Positions 25,702 to 33,746 of a stretch of DNA of 54,738 nt are shown one piece after another (the stretch's first letter is position 1; the number at the start of each line of letters is the position of its first letter). Source of the DNA: an uncultured Clostridia bacterium (GTDB lineage: Bacteria; Bacillota; Clostridia; UMGS1883); contig CAKSNY010000014.1 in assembly GCA_934476455.1 (NCBI GenBank), forward strand, positions 1-54,738. Reading direction: 5' to 3'. The translations under genes and the position numbers were made by a program. The notes below the pieces were generated by a model. The model saw only the letters and a program-made list of their open reading frames with translations. It ran no database searches and was not told the origin of the DNA.

Positions 25702-27093
25702 TCATACAATGTGCAGTCCGTCAACCATTACGCATCTTCTCTGTCGTGTGAAAGAATGTGCTGCCGTAAGCCCCTCACCCGTGGGACCTGCGATTGTGAA
25801 GGTTGTGTACCCCTCACCGCCTGCGCCTATACCTGCGTATGAGGGCGCATTTTTAACAAAAATTGTCGTTTCGACATCCCGCGCAAAACGCGTAAGATTA
25901 TCTATGTTTTTCGAGTGAATGTGTGCACTGTGGCGGCGCCCCGCTTCTGCCCTTACGCCGAAATCTATTGCTTCGTCAATATCTTTTACGCGTACTATCG
26001 GCAGTATGGGCATTAAAAGCTCTGTCTGCACAAACGGGTGGTTAAAATCCGTTTCGCAGATAATAAGCCTGGGGTCTGCGTCTATGCCTATCATCTTTAG
26101 TATCTTGCCCGCGTCACGGCCGACAAGCTTGCGGTTTATCACTTTTTTGCCGTTCTTTTCAACAAGTGCAAGCTCCAAAAGCTTATCTATATCATTTCCT
26201 TTTATCATATAAGCGCCGTTATCCAGCATACTTGATATAAGCCTGTCCGCAACGCTTGATATAACAAAGCATTCCTTTTCTGCAATACACGGAAGGTTGT
26301 TGTCAAAGCTTGCGCCTTTTACAATATCCGCACCCGCTTTTTCAATGTCTGCCGATTCGTCCACTATTACAGGGGGGTTTCCCGCACCGGCGCCTATTGC
26401 CTTCTTCCCGGAGGAAAGCAGCATTTTAACAACGCCCGGTCCGCCGGTTGCAACAAGCATTTTAACAATAGGCGAATTAACCATTTCGTCTGAGGTTTTA
26501 AGCGTAGGCTCTTTAACCGTAACAACAAGATTCTCGGGGCCGCCCGCCTCTTGCACTGCGCGGTTTACCATATCTACCGCCGCGCAGGAGGTTTTCTTTG
26601 CACCGGGATGCGGATTAAATACAACCGCGTTTCCGCCCGCTATCATTCCTATGGAATTGCATATTACGGTTTCGCTCGGGTTTGTTGAGGGTGTTATGCT
26701 TCCTATTACGCCGTAGGGCGCCATTTCTATAAGTGTAAGTCCGCAGTCACCCGTCAGCGCTCTGCTTGTAAGGTCCTCCGTGCCGGGGGTTTTTTCAGCC
26801 ACAAGCTGGTGCTTTATTATTTTATCCTCGACCCTGCCCATACCGGTTTCTTCAACACCGAGCTTTGCAAACATTTCTGCATTTTCCAGTGTTTTTTCAC
26901 GTATGCGCGAAATCATCTTTTCGCGCTGGGCAACACTGTAGCCGCGAAACTGCTTATACGCCTTTTCAACAGCCTTAAGCGCGTCGCTCATTTCATCAAA
27001 TACCCCGAGCTGCTTTTTCTCGGGCGTTGCTGCCGTACCCATTTCATTGAGTACGTTCTCAACTATTTTGCTTATGTACTTTTCGTCCAACAT
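25702..27093 (-). CDS. pduP: CoA-acylating propionaldehyde dehydrogenase (PduP-like)
   Basis: 463 residues. The first 18 residues (MLDEKYISKIVENVLNEMG) form the amphipathic encapsulation helix, followed by a linker and an aldehyde dehydrogenase domain with NAD-binding ATGGPGVVKM and catalytic Cys in DNNLPCIAEK. It oxidises propionaldehyde to propionyl-CoA with NAD+. Start ATG at 27093 is chosen because GAGGTGC lies seven bases upstream; an in-frame start 11 codons earlier lies inside the previous gene. AdhE at 10754 is a distant homologue but lacks the helix. Confidence 0.94.
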   Translation of the reverse strand: MLDEKYISKIVENVLNEMGTAATPEKKQLGVFDEMSDALKAVEKAYKQFRGYSVAQREKMISRIREKTLENAEMFAKLGVEETGMGRVEDKIIKHQLVAEKTPGTEDLTSRALTGDCGLTLIEMAPYGVIGSITPSTNPSETVICNSIGMIAGGNAVVFNPHPGAKKTSCAAVDMVNRAVQEAGGPENLVVTVKEPTLKTSDEMVNSPIVKMLVATGGPGVVKMLLSSGKKAIGAGAGNPPVIVDESADIEKAGADIVKGASFDNNLPCIAEKECFVISSVADRLISSMLDNGAYMIKGNDIDKLLELALVEKNGKKVINRKLVGRDAGKILKMIGIDADPRLIICETDFNHPFVQTELLMPILPIVRVKDIDEAIDFGVRAEAGRRHSAHIHSKNIDNLTRFARDVETTIFVKNAPSYAGIGAGGEGYTTFTIAGPTGEGLTAAHSFTRQRRCVMVDGLHIV

Positions 27094-27107
27094 TTTCAGC
27101 ACCTCAA

Positions 27108-27656
27108 TTATAAAATATTCTTCCACAAATCCTTAGACGGGCGCGGTATCACCGCACAGTCAAGATACATTCCGTTGTCCTTCGTGCGCTCCTTTGCGCG
27201 CTCTATTGCAGCCGTAACCGCCGCCACAGAGCCTGTTATAAGCACGTACGATTTCCCGCACATACCGCGTGCAAGGCGTATTTCGATAAGCCTTACCATT
27301 GATGTTTTCACCGTACTGTCGGCGGCAACAACAGCCGACGCCGCACTGTAGGTTTCAAATACGCCGAGCGCCTCAACATCACTCACCTCTGTTGCGCCGC
27401 ATATTGCCGGCAATACATCCTTGTGCGGATTTCCGAGAACAAAGCTGTCTATAAGCCTTGCCGGATAGTTTGTTTTGCAGGAATCAAGCGCTGCGTTTAC
27501 TGCGCTTAAATCCCCCGCAAAAATTACCATATATTTCCCGGGGCAAACAGTGCTTGCCTCCAAAATTTCAACACTTGCAGTTTTAACTATCAGATCCGCA
27601 GCCTGCATACCCGATGAAACTGTAGTGTATTCGACCATACCGATTGCTTTATTCAT
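27108..27656 (-). CDS. pduT: Tandem-domain trimeric shell protein with Fe-S pore (PduT-like)
   Basis: 182 residues made of two BMC domains (about 1-90 and 95-182: AIGMVEYTTVSSGMQAAD and ALGVFETYSAASAVVAAD). Cys38 in VCPGKY occupies the position of the PduT pore Cys that binds a [4Fe-4S] cluster at the trimer axis, so electron transfer across the shell is expected, probably with the PduS protein encoded just downstream. Starts seven bases after pduS ends. Confidence 0.92.
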   Translation of the reverse strand: MNKAIGMVEYTTVSSGMQAADLIVKTASVEILEASTVCPGKYMVIFAGDLSAVNAALDSCKTNYPARLIDSFVLGNPHKDVLPAICGATEVSDVEALGVFETYSAASAVVAADSTVKTSMVRLIEIRLARGMCGKSYVLITGSVAAVTAAIERAKERTKDNGMYLDCAVIPRPSKDLWKNIL

Positions 27657-27663
27657 TTAGGTA

Positions 27664-28998
27664 TCATTTCCTTTCTGCGGTTTCTATTATTATCTGTTTA
27701 TCGGTTACACGAAGAACCTTTCCGTCTATCGGGCTGTGTATCGGAAGTCCGAGTGCATTTTCCGGTGCTTCTGCGATAATTTCTCCGTATTTAACCGTCT
27801 GCCCCTCCGATACCGTAACCGATGCGGGCGCCCCTATATTCTGGCGAAGTGATATATAAAGCCGTTTCGGCTCTATGATCTCGTCTGAAAGAGGAGAGGG
27901 ATTGTTATATTTCTCAAGGTCAAGCTTTTGCCTGAGCCTTGCTGTTGTCATTCTTCGGTTGTCACGCTCTTTAAGAGGCGTTGTTTTTATCTTTTCAAGT
28001 CTTTTTAATCCGTTCTTTGTCATAACTGCCTTTGCCGTACCGATAAGTGTTCTGGGGTTTAGCCCCTGCTTGCACGAAACCATTTCACACATACCGCACT
28101 GCGAGCAGTACTGCGTGTTTAAAAATGCCTCTGTATCGGTAGCATCGTCATTTTTTACGCCGCGCATAAACCTGTGCGGCTCTATAGGATAACCAAGCAA
28201 ATGCCTGGGGCACATATCCGTGCACATTTGGCACTGGCAGCACGCCGACATCGCGCGCCGTTTAAGCACGCCTATGTTTTGCCGCCTTATCATAATTACG
28301 GGATTATCCTCCGGCAATACCAATATGCCGTTTGTTGTTTTTGTAACCGTTTCGCCCACACTTGCCAGCTTTCCCGTCATTGGACCTCCGCTGAGCAAAA
28401 CGGTGTTTTCCTCACTCGGTCCGCCGGCATGATTTACAAGTTCTTCTACAGGCGTACCTATCGGAACACAAAAGGTTTGCGGATTTTTAACCGCGCCGCC
28501 CACCGTAACATATTTTTTCGTTACGGGGGTGCCTTTTAACGCATAATACATATTTAAAACCGTTTCAACATTATAAACGATTGCGCCCACGTCTATGGGC
28601 AGCCCCCCCGCAGGAACGCAGCGACCCGTAACATCGTAAATCAGAACGACCTCGTCCCCTGCGGGATAGACCTCATGCAGATAGCTTACGCTGCCGTTTT
28701 TAAAGTTGGCTATATCTCTTTCTACCGCATCCGCAGTTGTTTTATAGCCTTTTTTTAAGGCAACGTAAAATCTATCCGCCCCAAGGCACTCTCTTAAAAG
28801 CTCAAGAGTGCTTATAATCTCGAAAGAATATTTTTTTAAAAGCTGGCGGTGAAGCCTGAAAAGCGGTTCGCACTCTGCACAGTTCAAAATAACCGTGTCC
28901 GCCTTATCGTTAAGCTTGGCATAAGAGGGAAATCCCGCGCCGCCCGCGCCGGCAATTCCGCAATCCTTTATTAAGCTTCTAAGTTCATCCAGCTTCAT
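27664..28998 (-). CDS. pduS: RnfC-like electron-transfer flavoprotein of the microcompartment (PduS)
   Basis: About 444 residues. N-terminal GAGGAGFPSYAK binds FMN/NADH as in RnfC and Nqo1; two [4Fe-4S] sites follow (CCQCQMCTDMCP and YCSQCGMCEMVSC); the C-terminal 70 residues form a barrel-sandwich domain (SVTVSEGQTVKYGEIIAE). PduS proteins reoxidise NADH and pass electrons to the shell. Start ATG at 28998 fits AAAGGGTAAGG; an in-frame start eight codons upstream overlaps the previous gene's stop. In a B12-independent locus with no cobalamin genes it should serve redox balance rather than cobalamin reduction. Confidence 0.93.
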   Translation of the reverse strand: MKLDELRSLIKDCGIAGAGGAGFPSYAKLNDKADTVILNCAECEPLFRLHRQLLKKYSFEIISTLELLRECLGADRFYVALKKGYKTTADAVERDIANFKNGSVSYLHEVYPAGDEVVLIYDVTGRCVPAGGLPIDVGAIVYNVETVLNMYYALKGTPVTKKYVTVGGAVKNPQTFCVPIGTPVEELVNHAGGPSEENTVLLSGGPMTGKLASVGETVTKTTNGILVLPEDNPVIMIRRQNIGVLKRRAMSACCQCQMCTDMCPRHLLGYPIEPHRFMRGVKNDDATDTEAFLNTQYCSQCGMCEMVSCKQGLNPRTLIGTAKAVMTKNGLKRLEKIKTTPLKERDNRRMTTARLRQKLDLEKYNNPSPLSDEIIEPKRLYISLRQNIGAPASVTVSEGQTVKYGEIIAEAPENALGLPIHSPIDGKVLRVTDKQIIIETAERK

Positions 28999-29018
28999 AA
29001 CCTTACCCTTTCTTTCTG

Positions 29019-29285
29019 TCAACCAAAATCGGGAATTTCGTCCAATATTCCGACAATTGCCGCATCGATAGGCGCCGTTTCGTTTCCTACGCCGATACGT
29101 GCCGCGCTGCCTGTTGCAACAAGCACGCCCTCGCCCATACCGGCGCCGACGTTATCTATGGCAACAATTCTTCCGAAGCCCTCGTTAAATCCTTTAAAAG
29201 GCTCTATTATAAGGAACTTGTTTCCGACCAGGTTTTCGTTCTTCCGTGTCGATACAACACTTCCGACAACCTTACCGATAATCAT
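29019..29285 (-). CDS. Pentameric vertex shell protein (BMC-P, EutN/CcmL family)
   Basis: 88 residues. Opening MIIGKVVGSVVSTRKNENLVG, then VAIDNVGAGMGEGVLVATGSAAR and the AAIVGILDEI end are the EutN/CcmL signature. Five copies close each vertex of the polyhedral shell. Ribosome site CGGGGGAAT. Only one vertex gene is seen in the locus, which is enough for closure. Confidence 0.94.
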   Translation of the reverse strand: MIIGKVVGSVVSTRKNENLVGNKFLIIEPFKGFNEGFGRIVAIDNVGAGMGEGVLVATGSAARIGVGNETAPIDAAIVGILDEIPDFG

Positions 29286-29299
29286 AAGTATTCCCCCGA

Positions 29300-29647
29300 T
29301 TATTTAAGAGTGGGAAGAATCTTTTCAACATCAGTATGAGGACGGGGAATAACGTGTACAGCGATAAGCTCGCCGAGACGCTGTGCGTTTGCACTGCCTG
29401 CCTCAACCGCTGCTTTAACAGCGCCTACGTCACCTCTTACCATAACGCTTACAAGACCGCTTCCGATCTTCTCTGTTCCGATAAGTGTTACGTTTGCTGC
29501 CTTGAGCATAGAGTCTGCTGCCTCAACAGCTGCTACAAGACCTCTTGTTTCTACCATACCTAATGCTTCCTGTGTCATTGTTTTGACCTCCTTCTTAATT
29601 TCAACCTCGGCTGCATTTGCAGCCTTTTTTACTTTTTTTTCAGCCAT
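29300..29647 (-). CDS. BMC-H shell protein with possible Lys-rich N-terminal extension
   Basis: From the ATG at 29647 the product is 115 residues: a 23-residue Lys/Ala/Glu-rich segment, then a standard BMC-H domain (ALGMVETRGLVAAVEAAD; SVMVRGDVGAVKAAVEAG). A second in-frame ATG at 29578 has an excellent AGGAGGTC ribosome site and gives a 92-residue protein that aligns end to end with the neighbouring shell protein. The upstream ATG also has a site (GAGGG, seven bases away). Both forms may be made. The domain is about 85 percent identical by eye to the product of 29666-29941, a recent tandem duplicate. Confidence 0.88.
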   Translation of the reverse strand: MAEKKVKKAANAAEVEIKKEVKTMTQEALGMVETRGLVAAVEAADSMLKAANVTLIGTEKIGSGLVSVMVRGDVGAVKAAVEAGSANAQRLGELIAVHVIPRPHTDVEKILPTLK

Positions 29648-29665
29648 TTTAAATCCCTCTTTTAA

Positions 29666-29941
29666 TTAAAATGTGGGAAGAATTTTCTCAACGTCTGCAT
29701 GAGGACGGGGAATAACGTGTACGGCAATAAGCTCGCCGAGCTTGCTTGCAGTTGCACTGCCTGCCTCAACCGCTGCTTTAACAGCGCCTACGTCACCTCT
29801 TACCATAACGCTTACAAGACCGCTTCCGATCTTTTCTGTTCCGATAAGTGTAACCTCGGCTGATTTTACCATTGCATCAGCAGCTTCAACTGCTGCTACA
29901 AGGCCTCTTGTTTCAATCATACCCAAAGCTTCCTGTGCCAT
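29666..29941 (-). CDS. BMC-H shell protein, major type
   Basis: 91 residues, canonical BMC-H hexamer protein (MAQEALGMIETRGLVAAVEA; pore-side EKIGSGLVS; C-terminal HVIPRPHADVEKILP). Similar to PduA/PduJ-type shell proteins that allow small polar substrates through. Strong GGAGGTAAT ribosome site suggests high expression, as expected for a main facet component. Paralogue of 29300-29578, with which it shares long identical stretches at both protein and DNA level. Confidence 0.93.
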   Translation of the reverse strand: MAQEALGMIETRGLVAAVEAADAMVKSAEVTLIGTEKIGSGLVSVMVRGDVGAVKAAVEAGSATASKLGELIAVHVIPRPHADVEKILPTF

Positions 29942-29979
29942 TTTAAATTACCTCCAATAATATGTTAAATATAAATTTA

Positions 29980-31176
29980 TTACTCGTTTACAATCGCTAT
30001 CTTAAGCCCTTCCATACGAAGGTTCGTTTCAAGCGCCTCGTTTATTTTACCAAGCGGGAAACGGTGTGTTATAAGCTTTGACATCGGCAGCCCGATACCT
30101 TTTGCTCTCTTAAGAAAATCGAATGTTGTTGCATAATCGCGCAGTGTATATACCCACGAACCAACCGTTGTAATCTCCTTTGAGCATATGTCAAAGTGAG
30201 GATTGATTGTAGCGTCGCCGCCGTTTATAAAGAAACCAAGCTCGCACAAGCCGCCGCCGTTACGGATGAACTTGTAGATGTTTGCATGCGCAACAGGCGA
30301 GCCCGTACACTGGAATGCAAAATCTGCGGCATATCCGCCGAAGCTGTCCTCCACGGCTTTTGAAAGTGCCTCTATACCCTTGTACTCTTTAAAGTTTACG
30401 GTTTTTGAAGCGCCCATTTCCTTTGCAAAAGCAAGGCGCTTTTCCTCGCCGTCCACCGCGGTTATGTTTTCAATACCCATAGTGCGCAGCACTGCTATAC
30501 ATATAAGCCCTATCGGACCGCAGCCCTGAACGACAACGCGGCTGTTAAAGCGCAGTATGCCGGTTGTTTTTGCACGCTCCACAGCGTGTATCAAAACGGC
30601 GCACGGCTCAATAAGTATGCGCGAATCAAGGTCAAGGTCGCTTACGTTAAATATCGTAGAGCCCTTTCTTACCAATATGTAATCCGAAAACCAGCCGTTA
30701 AGGTGGATATCGTCATCCGGCAAAAGACCGTACACATCGGCGCCGCCTACGTTTTGCTTGTTAAGGTCAAACATTGTAATATCCGGGTTATCCTTAAATA
30801 TCATACACGTTACAACCTTGTCGCCTACGTTAAGGGGCTTTCCGGCACTGTCCTTTTTAACGTTTTTGCCCATTTTTACAATTTCGCCCGTGCCTTCATG
30901 ACCGAGAGCGACGGGGATAAGCGAAAACGGGTCACGCTTAAACTCGTGCGCGTCTGTTCCGCATACGCCGCAGCCTTCAACCTTTATCAGAATATCGTCA
31001 TCGCCAACCTCCGGCATCGGAAATTCCTTCACGTCGAAATGTTCAAGCTTTGTAAGCATTGCAACGTGTGCCGTTTTCGGAATCGGACCGGACGCTTTTT
31101 TCTGTGCGGGCGCACCGTTCATCTCATCTAAGACCTTTTGCACAATCTGTTGTATCTTATCTGAATTGATGTCCAT
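29980..31176 (-). CDS. Microcompartment zinc-dependent alcohol dehydrogenase
   Basis: 398 residues of the medium-chain dehydrogenase family. The N-terminus (MDINSDKIQQIVQKVLDEMN plus an Ala/Lys/Pro linker to about 33) is an encapsulation helix very like that of the aldehyde dehydrogenase. Catalytic zinc ligands are in GCGVCGTDAHEF and LGHEGTG, and the NAD-binding motif is GCGPIGLICIA. It probably reduces propionaldehyde to propanol, or lactaldehyde to 1,2-propanediol, restoring NAD+. Other Pdu loci use an iron-type PduQ; a zinc enzyme in this role fits the fucose/rhamnose type of glycyl radical microcompartment. Its gene follows the aldolase by 46 bases. Confidence 0.92.
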   Translation of the reverse strand: MDINSDKIQQIVQKVLDEMNGAPAQKKASGPIPKTAHVAMLTKLEHFDVKEFPMPEVGDDDILIKVEGCGVCGTDAHEFKRDPFSLIPVALGHEGTGEIVKMGKNVKKDSAGKPLNVGDKVVTCMIFKDNPDITMFDLNKQNVGGADVYGLLPDDDIHLNGWFSDYILVRKGSTIFNVSDLDLDSRILIEPCAVLIHAVERAKTTGILRFNSRVVVQGCGPIGLICIAVLRTMGIENITAVDGEEKRLAFAKEMGASKTVNFKEYKGIEALSKAVEDSFGGYAADFAFQCTGSPVAHANIYKFIRNGGGLCELGFFINGGDATINPHFDICSKEITTVGSWVYTLRDYATTFDFLKRAKGIGLPMSKLITHRFPLGKINEALETNLRMEGLKIAIVNE

Positions 31177-31222
31177 TTATTTCATTCCTTTCATAAAAAT
31201 TCCCGGTACACAAACCAAAAAT

Positions 31223-32029
31223 TTATTTACCGAGCGCTTCAAGCACTTTCTTTGTGATTGCAGCTACAAGCTCATCCTTCGAGCCGTTCTCGCCGGAATG
31301 TGCAACCGAGCAGGCTCCGCAGGTGTGGCAGCTTGCCTTACCGTCACGGTTGTTTACGCAGATATTGGCCGGGTGCTTACCCTTAAGACCCATCTTGCGG
31401 CGGATTTCGTAGAGCTGTGCAATCTGCTCGTCGTTAAATTCCTTGGGACCGCCGAGCTGCTTAGAGTTAAACAAAAGCTGTGCGTAAAATTCCAAAGATT
31501 CCATTTTGTAGTAAGCGTTAAGAAGCGAATCGCTGTAAGAAAGCGCGCCGTGGTTTGCCAGAAGCACTGCGTCAAAATACGGAAGGTACTTTTCAACAGC
31601 GTCCGGAATTTCATTTGTGGAGGGTGTGCCGTATTCCGCAATGGGAACGCAGCCGAGCGCTATTACCGCTTCGGGCATAATCGGCTGTGTCAGCGGAATT
31701 CCCGCAATCGCAAAGCTTGTTGCATATATGGGATGTGCGTGAACAACGCTCTTTACGTCGGGGCGTTGCTGATAAACCCTCATATGCATTTTAATTTCGC
31801 TTGACGGTCTGTAAGCGCCATTTGTTTCAAGGGGCTTACCCTCTTTATCAACCTTACAGATAAAATCAGGCGTCATAAATCCCTTGCTTACACCCGTGGG
31901 GGTGCAAAGAAATTCGTTGTCGGAAATTTTTACGGATATATTACCGTCGTTTGCGGCAACCATACCTCTGTCATAAATTCTCTTTCCGATTTCGCAAATT
32001 TGTTTTTTTACCTCGTACTCGTTTACCAT
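31223..32029 (-). CDS. Class II L-fuculose/L-rhamnulose-1-phosphate aldolase with encapsulation tail
   Basis: About 268 residues. The class II aldolase core has DGNISVK, zinc ligands in VVHAHP and NHG, and catalytic EA in MPEAVIALG. It cleaves deoxy-ketose 1-phosphate to DHAP and L-lactaldehyde. Beyond about residue 215 come an unusual CHTCGAC segment and a final amphipathic helix (KDELVAAITKKVLEALGK) that should target it to the shell. Start ATG at 32029 is preferred (AAAGGA upstream); an ATG four codons earlier at 32041 lacks a spaced ribosome site. It has its own promoter at 32084-32112. Which sugar is preferred is not decidable, though rhaM in the window favours rhamnose. Confidence 0.92.
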   Translation of the reverse strand: MVNEYEVKKQICEIGKRIYDRGMVAANDGNISVKISDNEFLCTPTGVSKGFMTPDFICKVDKEGKPLETNGAYRPSSEIKMHMRVYQQRPDVKSVVHAHPIYATSFAIAGIPLTQPIMPEAVIALGCVPIAEYGTPSTNEIPDAVEKYLPYFDAVLLANHGALSYSDSLLNAYYKMESLEFYAQLLFNSKQLGGPKEFNDEQIAQLYEIRRKMGLKGKHPANICVNNRDGKASCHTCGACSVAHSGENGSKDELVAAITKKVLEALGK

Positions 32030-32083
32030 GTAAAAATTCATCCTTTCGCAAAGAAATAAAATTGATTTCCTTTTATTAACTTA

Positions 32084-32112
32084 ATTTTACAACCGTATCA
32101 ACATATTGTCAA
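32084..32112 (-). promoter_or_regulatory. Internal promoter before the aldolase gene
   Basis: TTGACA (32107-32112) and TAAAAT (32084-32089) with a 17-base spacer on the minus strand, about 55 bases upstream of the aldolase start. The -35 element overlaps the stop of the EutP/PduV-like gene. It would allow aldolase, alcohol dehydrogenase and shell genes to be transcribed apart from the glycyl radical enzyme. Confidence 0.7.
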
Positions 32113-32570
32113 TACTTTTTTGTGGTTTTTTGTGGTTTTTTGTGTTGTTTTGATAAATAATCAAGTATTTGTGCAATTCCTTCGTTATTATAAGACGATG
32201 TAACAAAGATTTTCTCACATCCGGCAAGTTCCAGCCACATACGCGCCATATCCACACGCGCGCCGGGTGCGTCCGCCTTTGTAACTATCCCTATAACCTC
32301 ACGGTTTGCCATCGGCGCAACGCACGGCGGATACAATGAATACTGCTCCGTAGCGCTTAACACAAGCCCAACAACATCCGCCTCGTAAGAATACAGTGCA
32401 AGTGCTCTCCCGAGTTCGGGATTTTCGGCATACTCGCCCGGGGTGTCTATGCAAAAATCCCCGTAAGACACATACTGCGTCTTTTCGTATTCTATTTTTC
32501 TTCCGTGCAGTGCCTGTATAAGCGTTGTTTTTCCGGCTTCGCTTCTGCCGACAAGTATAACGCGCCTCAT
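32109..32570 (-). CDS. EutP/PduV-like small GTPase-fold protein
   Basis: About 153 residues. P-loop GRSEAGKTT at residue 8, switch-like DTPGEY, and TKAD (the N/TKxD guanine-specificity element). EutP/PduV proteins accompany microcompartments; PduV has been linked to particle movement and EutP to acetate kinase activity. The start at 32570 overlaps the PduU-like stop by four bases (ATGA). The C-terminus is a Lys/Thr-rich tail. Function here is unproven. Confidence 0.87.
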   Translation of the reverse strand: MRRVILVGRSEAGKTTLIQALHGRKIEYEKTQYVSYGDFCIDTPGEYAENPELGRALALYSYEADVVGLVLSATEQYSLYPPCVAPMANREVIGIVTKADAPGARVDMARMWLELAGCEKIFVTSSYNNEGIAQILDYLSKQHKKPQKTTKKY

Positions 32571-32935
32571 GTTTTTGTCACGCCGCAAACGGTAAAGCCC
32601 AAAACATTTTCTGCATAGTCGCACACGCTGTTTACGGCGGTTTCAACCTGTGAAACGCTGCCCGTTACAATAAGCGTTCCGCTGAAACGGTCGACAAAGC
32701 CAATCTCCGCCCCGGAGGATTTTATCGAAATATCTCCGGCTATAATAGCCGTTTCCGCCGGCGTCATCGTAACTATCCCTATTGCCGCCTTGCTGTAATC
32801 TATCGTCGGGTCAAGCCCCAGCTTTTTATAAAGCACGGCGTCCGGGTTTGCAATTACGTGCGCAAGCGTTATCTGCTTGCCGGGCACAATCTCCTGGATT
32901 ATCCGCATTTTATCGTGTATTTTTGTTTCATCCAT
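32567..32935 (-). CDS. pduU: Circularly permuted BMC-H shell protein (PduU/EutS family)
   Basis: 122 residues: RIIQEIVPGKQITLAHVIANP is the N-terminal beta-barrel signature of PduU/EutS, followed by the permuted BMC fold (AAIGIVTMTPAETAIIAGDIS; GTLIVTGSVSQVETAV). The barrel plugs the hexamer pore in solved homologues. PduU is known as a partner of PduV, the adjacent gene, which strengthens both calls. Confidence 0.92.
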   Translation of the reverse strand: MDETKIHDKMRIIQEIVPGKQITLAHVIANPDAVLYKKLGLDPTIDYSKAAIGIVTMTPAETAIIAGDISIKSSGAEIGFVDRFSGTLIVTGSVSQVETAVNSVCDYAENVLGFTVCGVTKT

Positions 32936-32942
32936 TTAAAGC

Positions 32943-33746
32943 CTAACCCCCAATCTTTACGCGCAGCCCGTATTCTTCTGCGGCAAGCTTAAGCATATTC
33001 ATATGCTTCTCGGTCGGTGTGGGCACATCGCCCATCAAATAATTCCGCCCGAGGTTTTTGTACTTGTCCTCGCCGAACCTGTGATACGGTAAAAGGTTTA
33101 TTTCTTCAACGCGCATTTTCTCACGCGCAAAGCGCGCTATTGACGCTATCTCTTCTTTTGTGTCGTTAAAACCGGGTATTGTCGGAACACGTACTATACA
33201 TTTTTTTGAATTTTGCGCTATTTTTACTGCATTTTCAAGTATAAGTGCGTTGTCCTGCGTCGTAAATTCCTTATGCTTTTTTGCGTCCGTATGTTTAATA
33301 TCCAAAAGATACACATCTATGTACGGAAGAAGCCGCGCTATCGTTTCGTAACGTGCAAACCCTGTCGACTCTACCGCCGTATTTATTCCGCTGCGCTTTG
33401 CAAGCTTTAAAAGCGCCTCCGAAAAGTCCGGCTGAAGCAGCATTTCTCCGCCCGAAAGCGTCATTCCGCCGCCGCTTCTTCTGTAATAGTTTTCATCCTT
33501 TAAAACTTCCTTCATCACTTCGCCCGCACTAAGGTCGCGCCCCACCGTTTTTGAGCCGTCCTTTGTTTTCATCGTCTGAATTTCAAAGTTTTGGCTTTCG
33601 GGATTGCAGCACCATCTGCATTTAAGCGCACAACCCTTTAAAAATACTATCGTGCGTATTCCGGGGCCATCGTGCACGGAATATTTCTGGATATCAAAAA
33701 TTCTTCCTCTGACCTTTGATATATCCACCTTTTCTACCTCCATCAA
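32943..33746 (-). CDS. Glycyl radical enzyme activating enzyme (radical SAM)
   Basis: 267 residues. Radical-SAM motif with Cys39, Cys43 and Cys46 (GCALKCRWCCNPESQ), preceded by SVHDGPGIRT and followed by TLSGGEMLLQP. It creates the glycyl radical on the dehydratase encoded immediately upstream; the two genes overlap by four bases. Between the radical-SAM motif and GGE there is only about 40 residues with no Cys pairs, so the ferredoxin-like insert with extra [4Fe-4S] clusters, common in activases of diol dehydratases and related enzymes, is absent; the protein is PflA-like in size. Confidence 0.93.
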   Translation of the reverse strand: MMEVEKVDISKVRGRIFDIQKYSVHDGPGIRTIVFLKGCALKCRWCCNPESQNFEIQTMKTKDGSKTVGRDLSAGEVMKEVLKDENYYRRSGGGMTLSGGEMLLQPDFSEALLKLAKRSGINTAVESTGFARYETIARLLPYIDVYLLDIKHTDAKKHKEFTTQDNALILENAVKIAQNSKKCIVRVPTIPGFNDTKEEIASIARFAREKMRVEEINLLPYHRFGEDKYKNLGRNYLMGDVPTPTEKHMNMLKLAAEEYGLRVKIGG

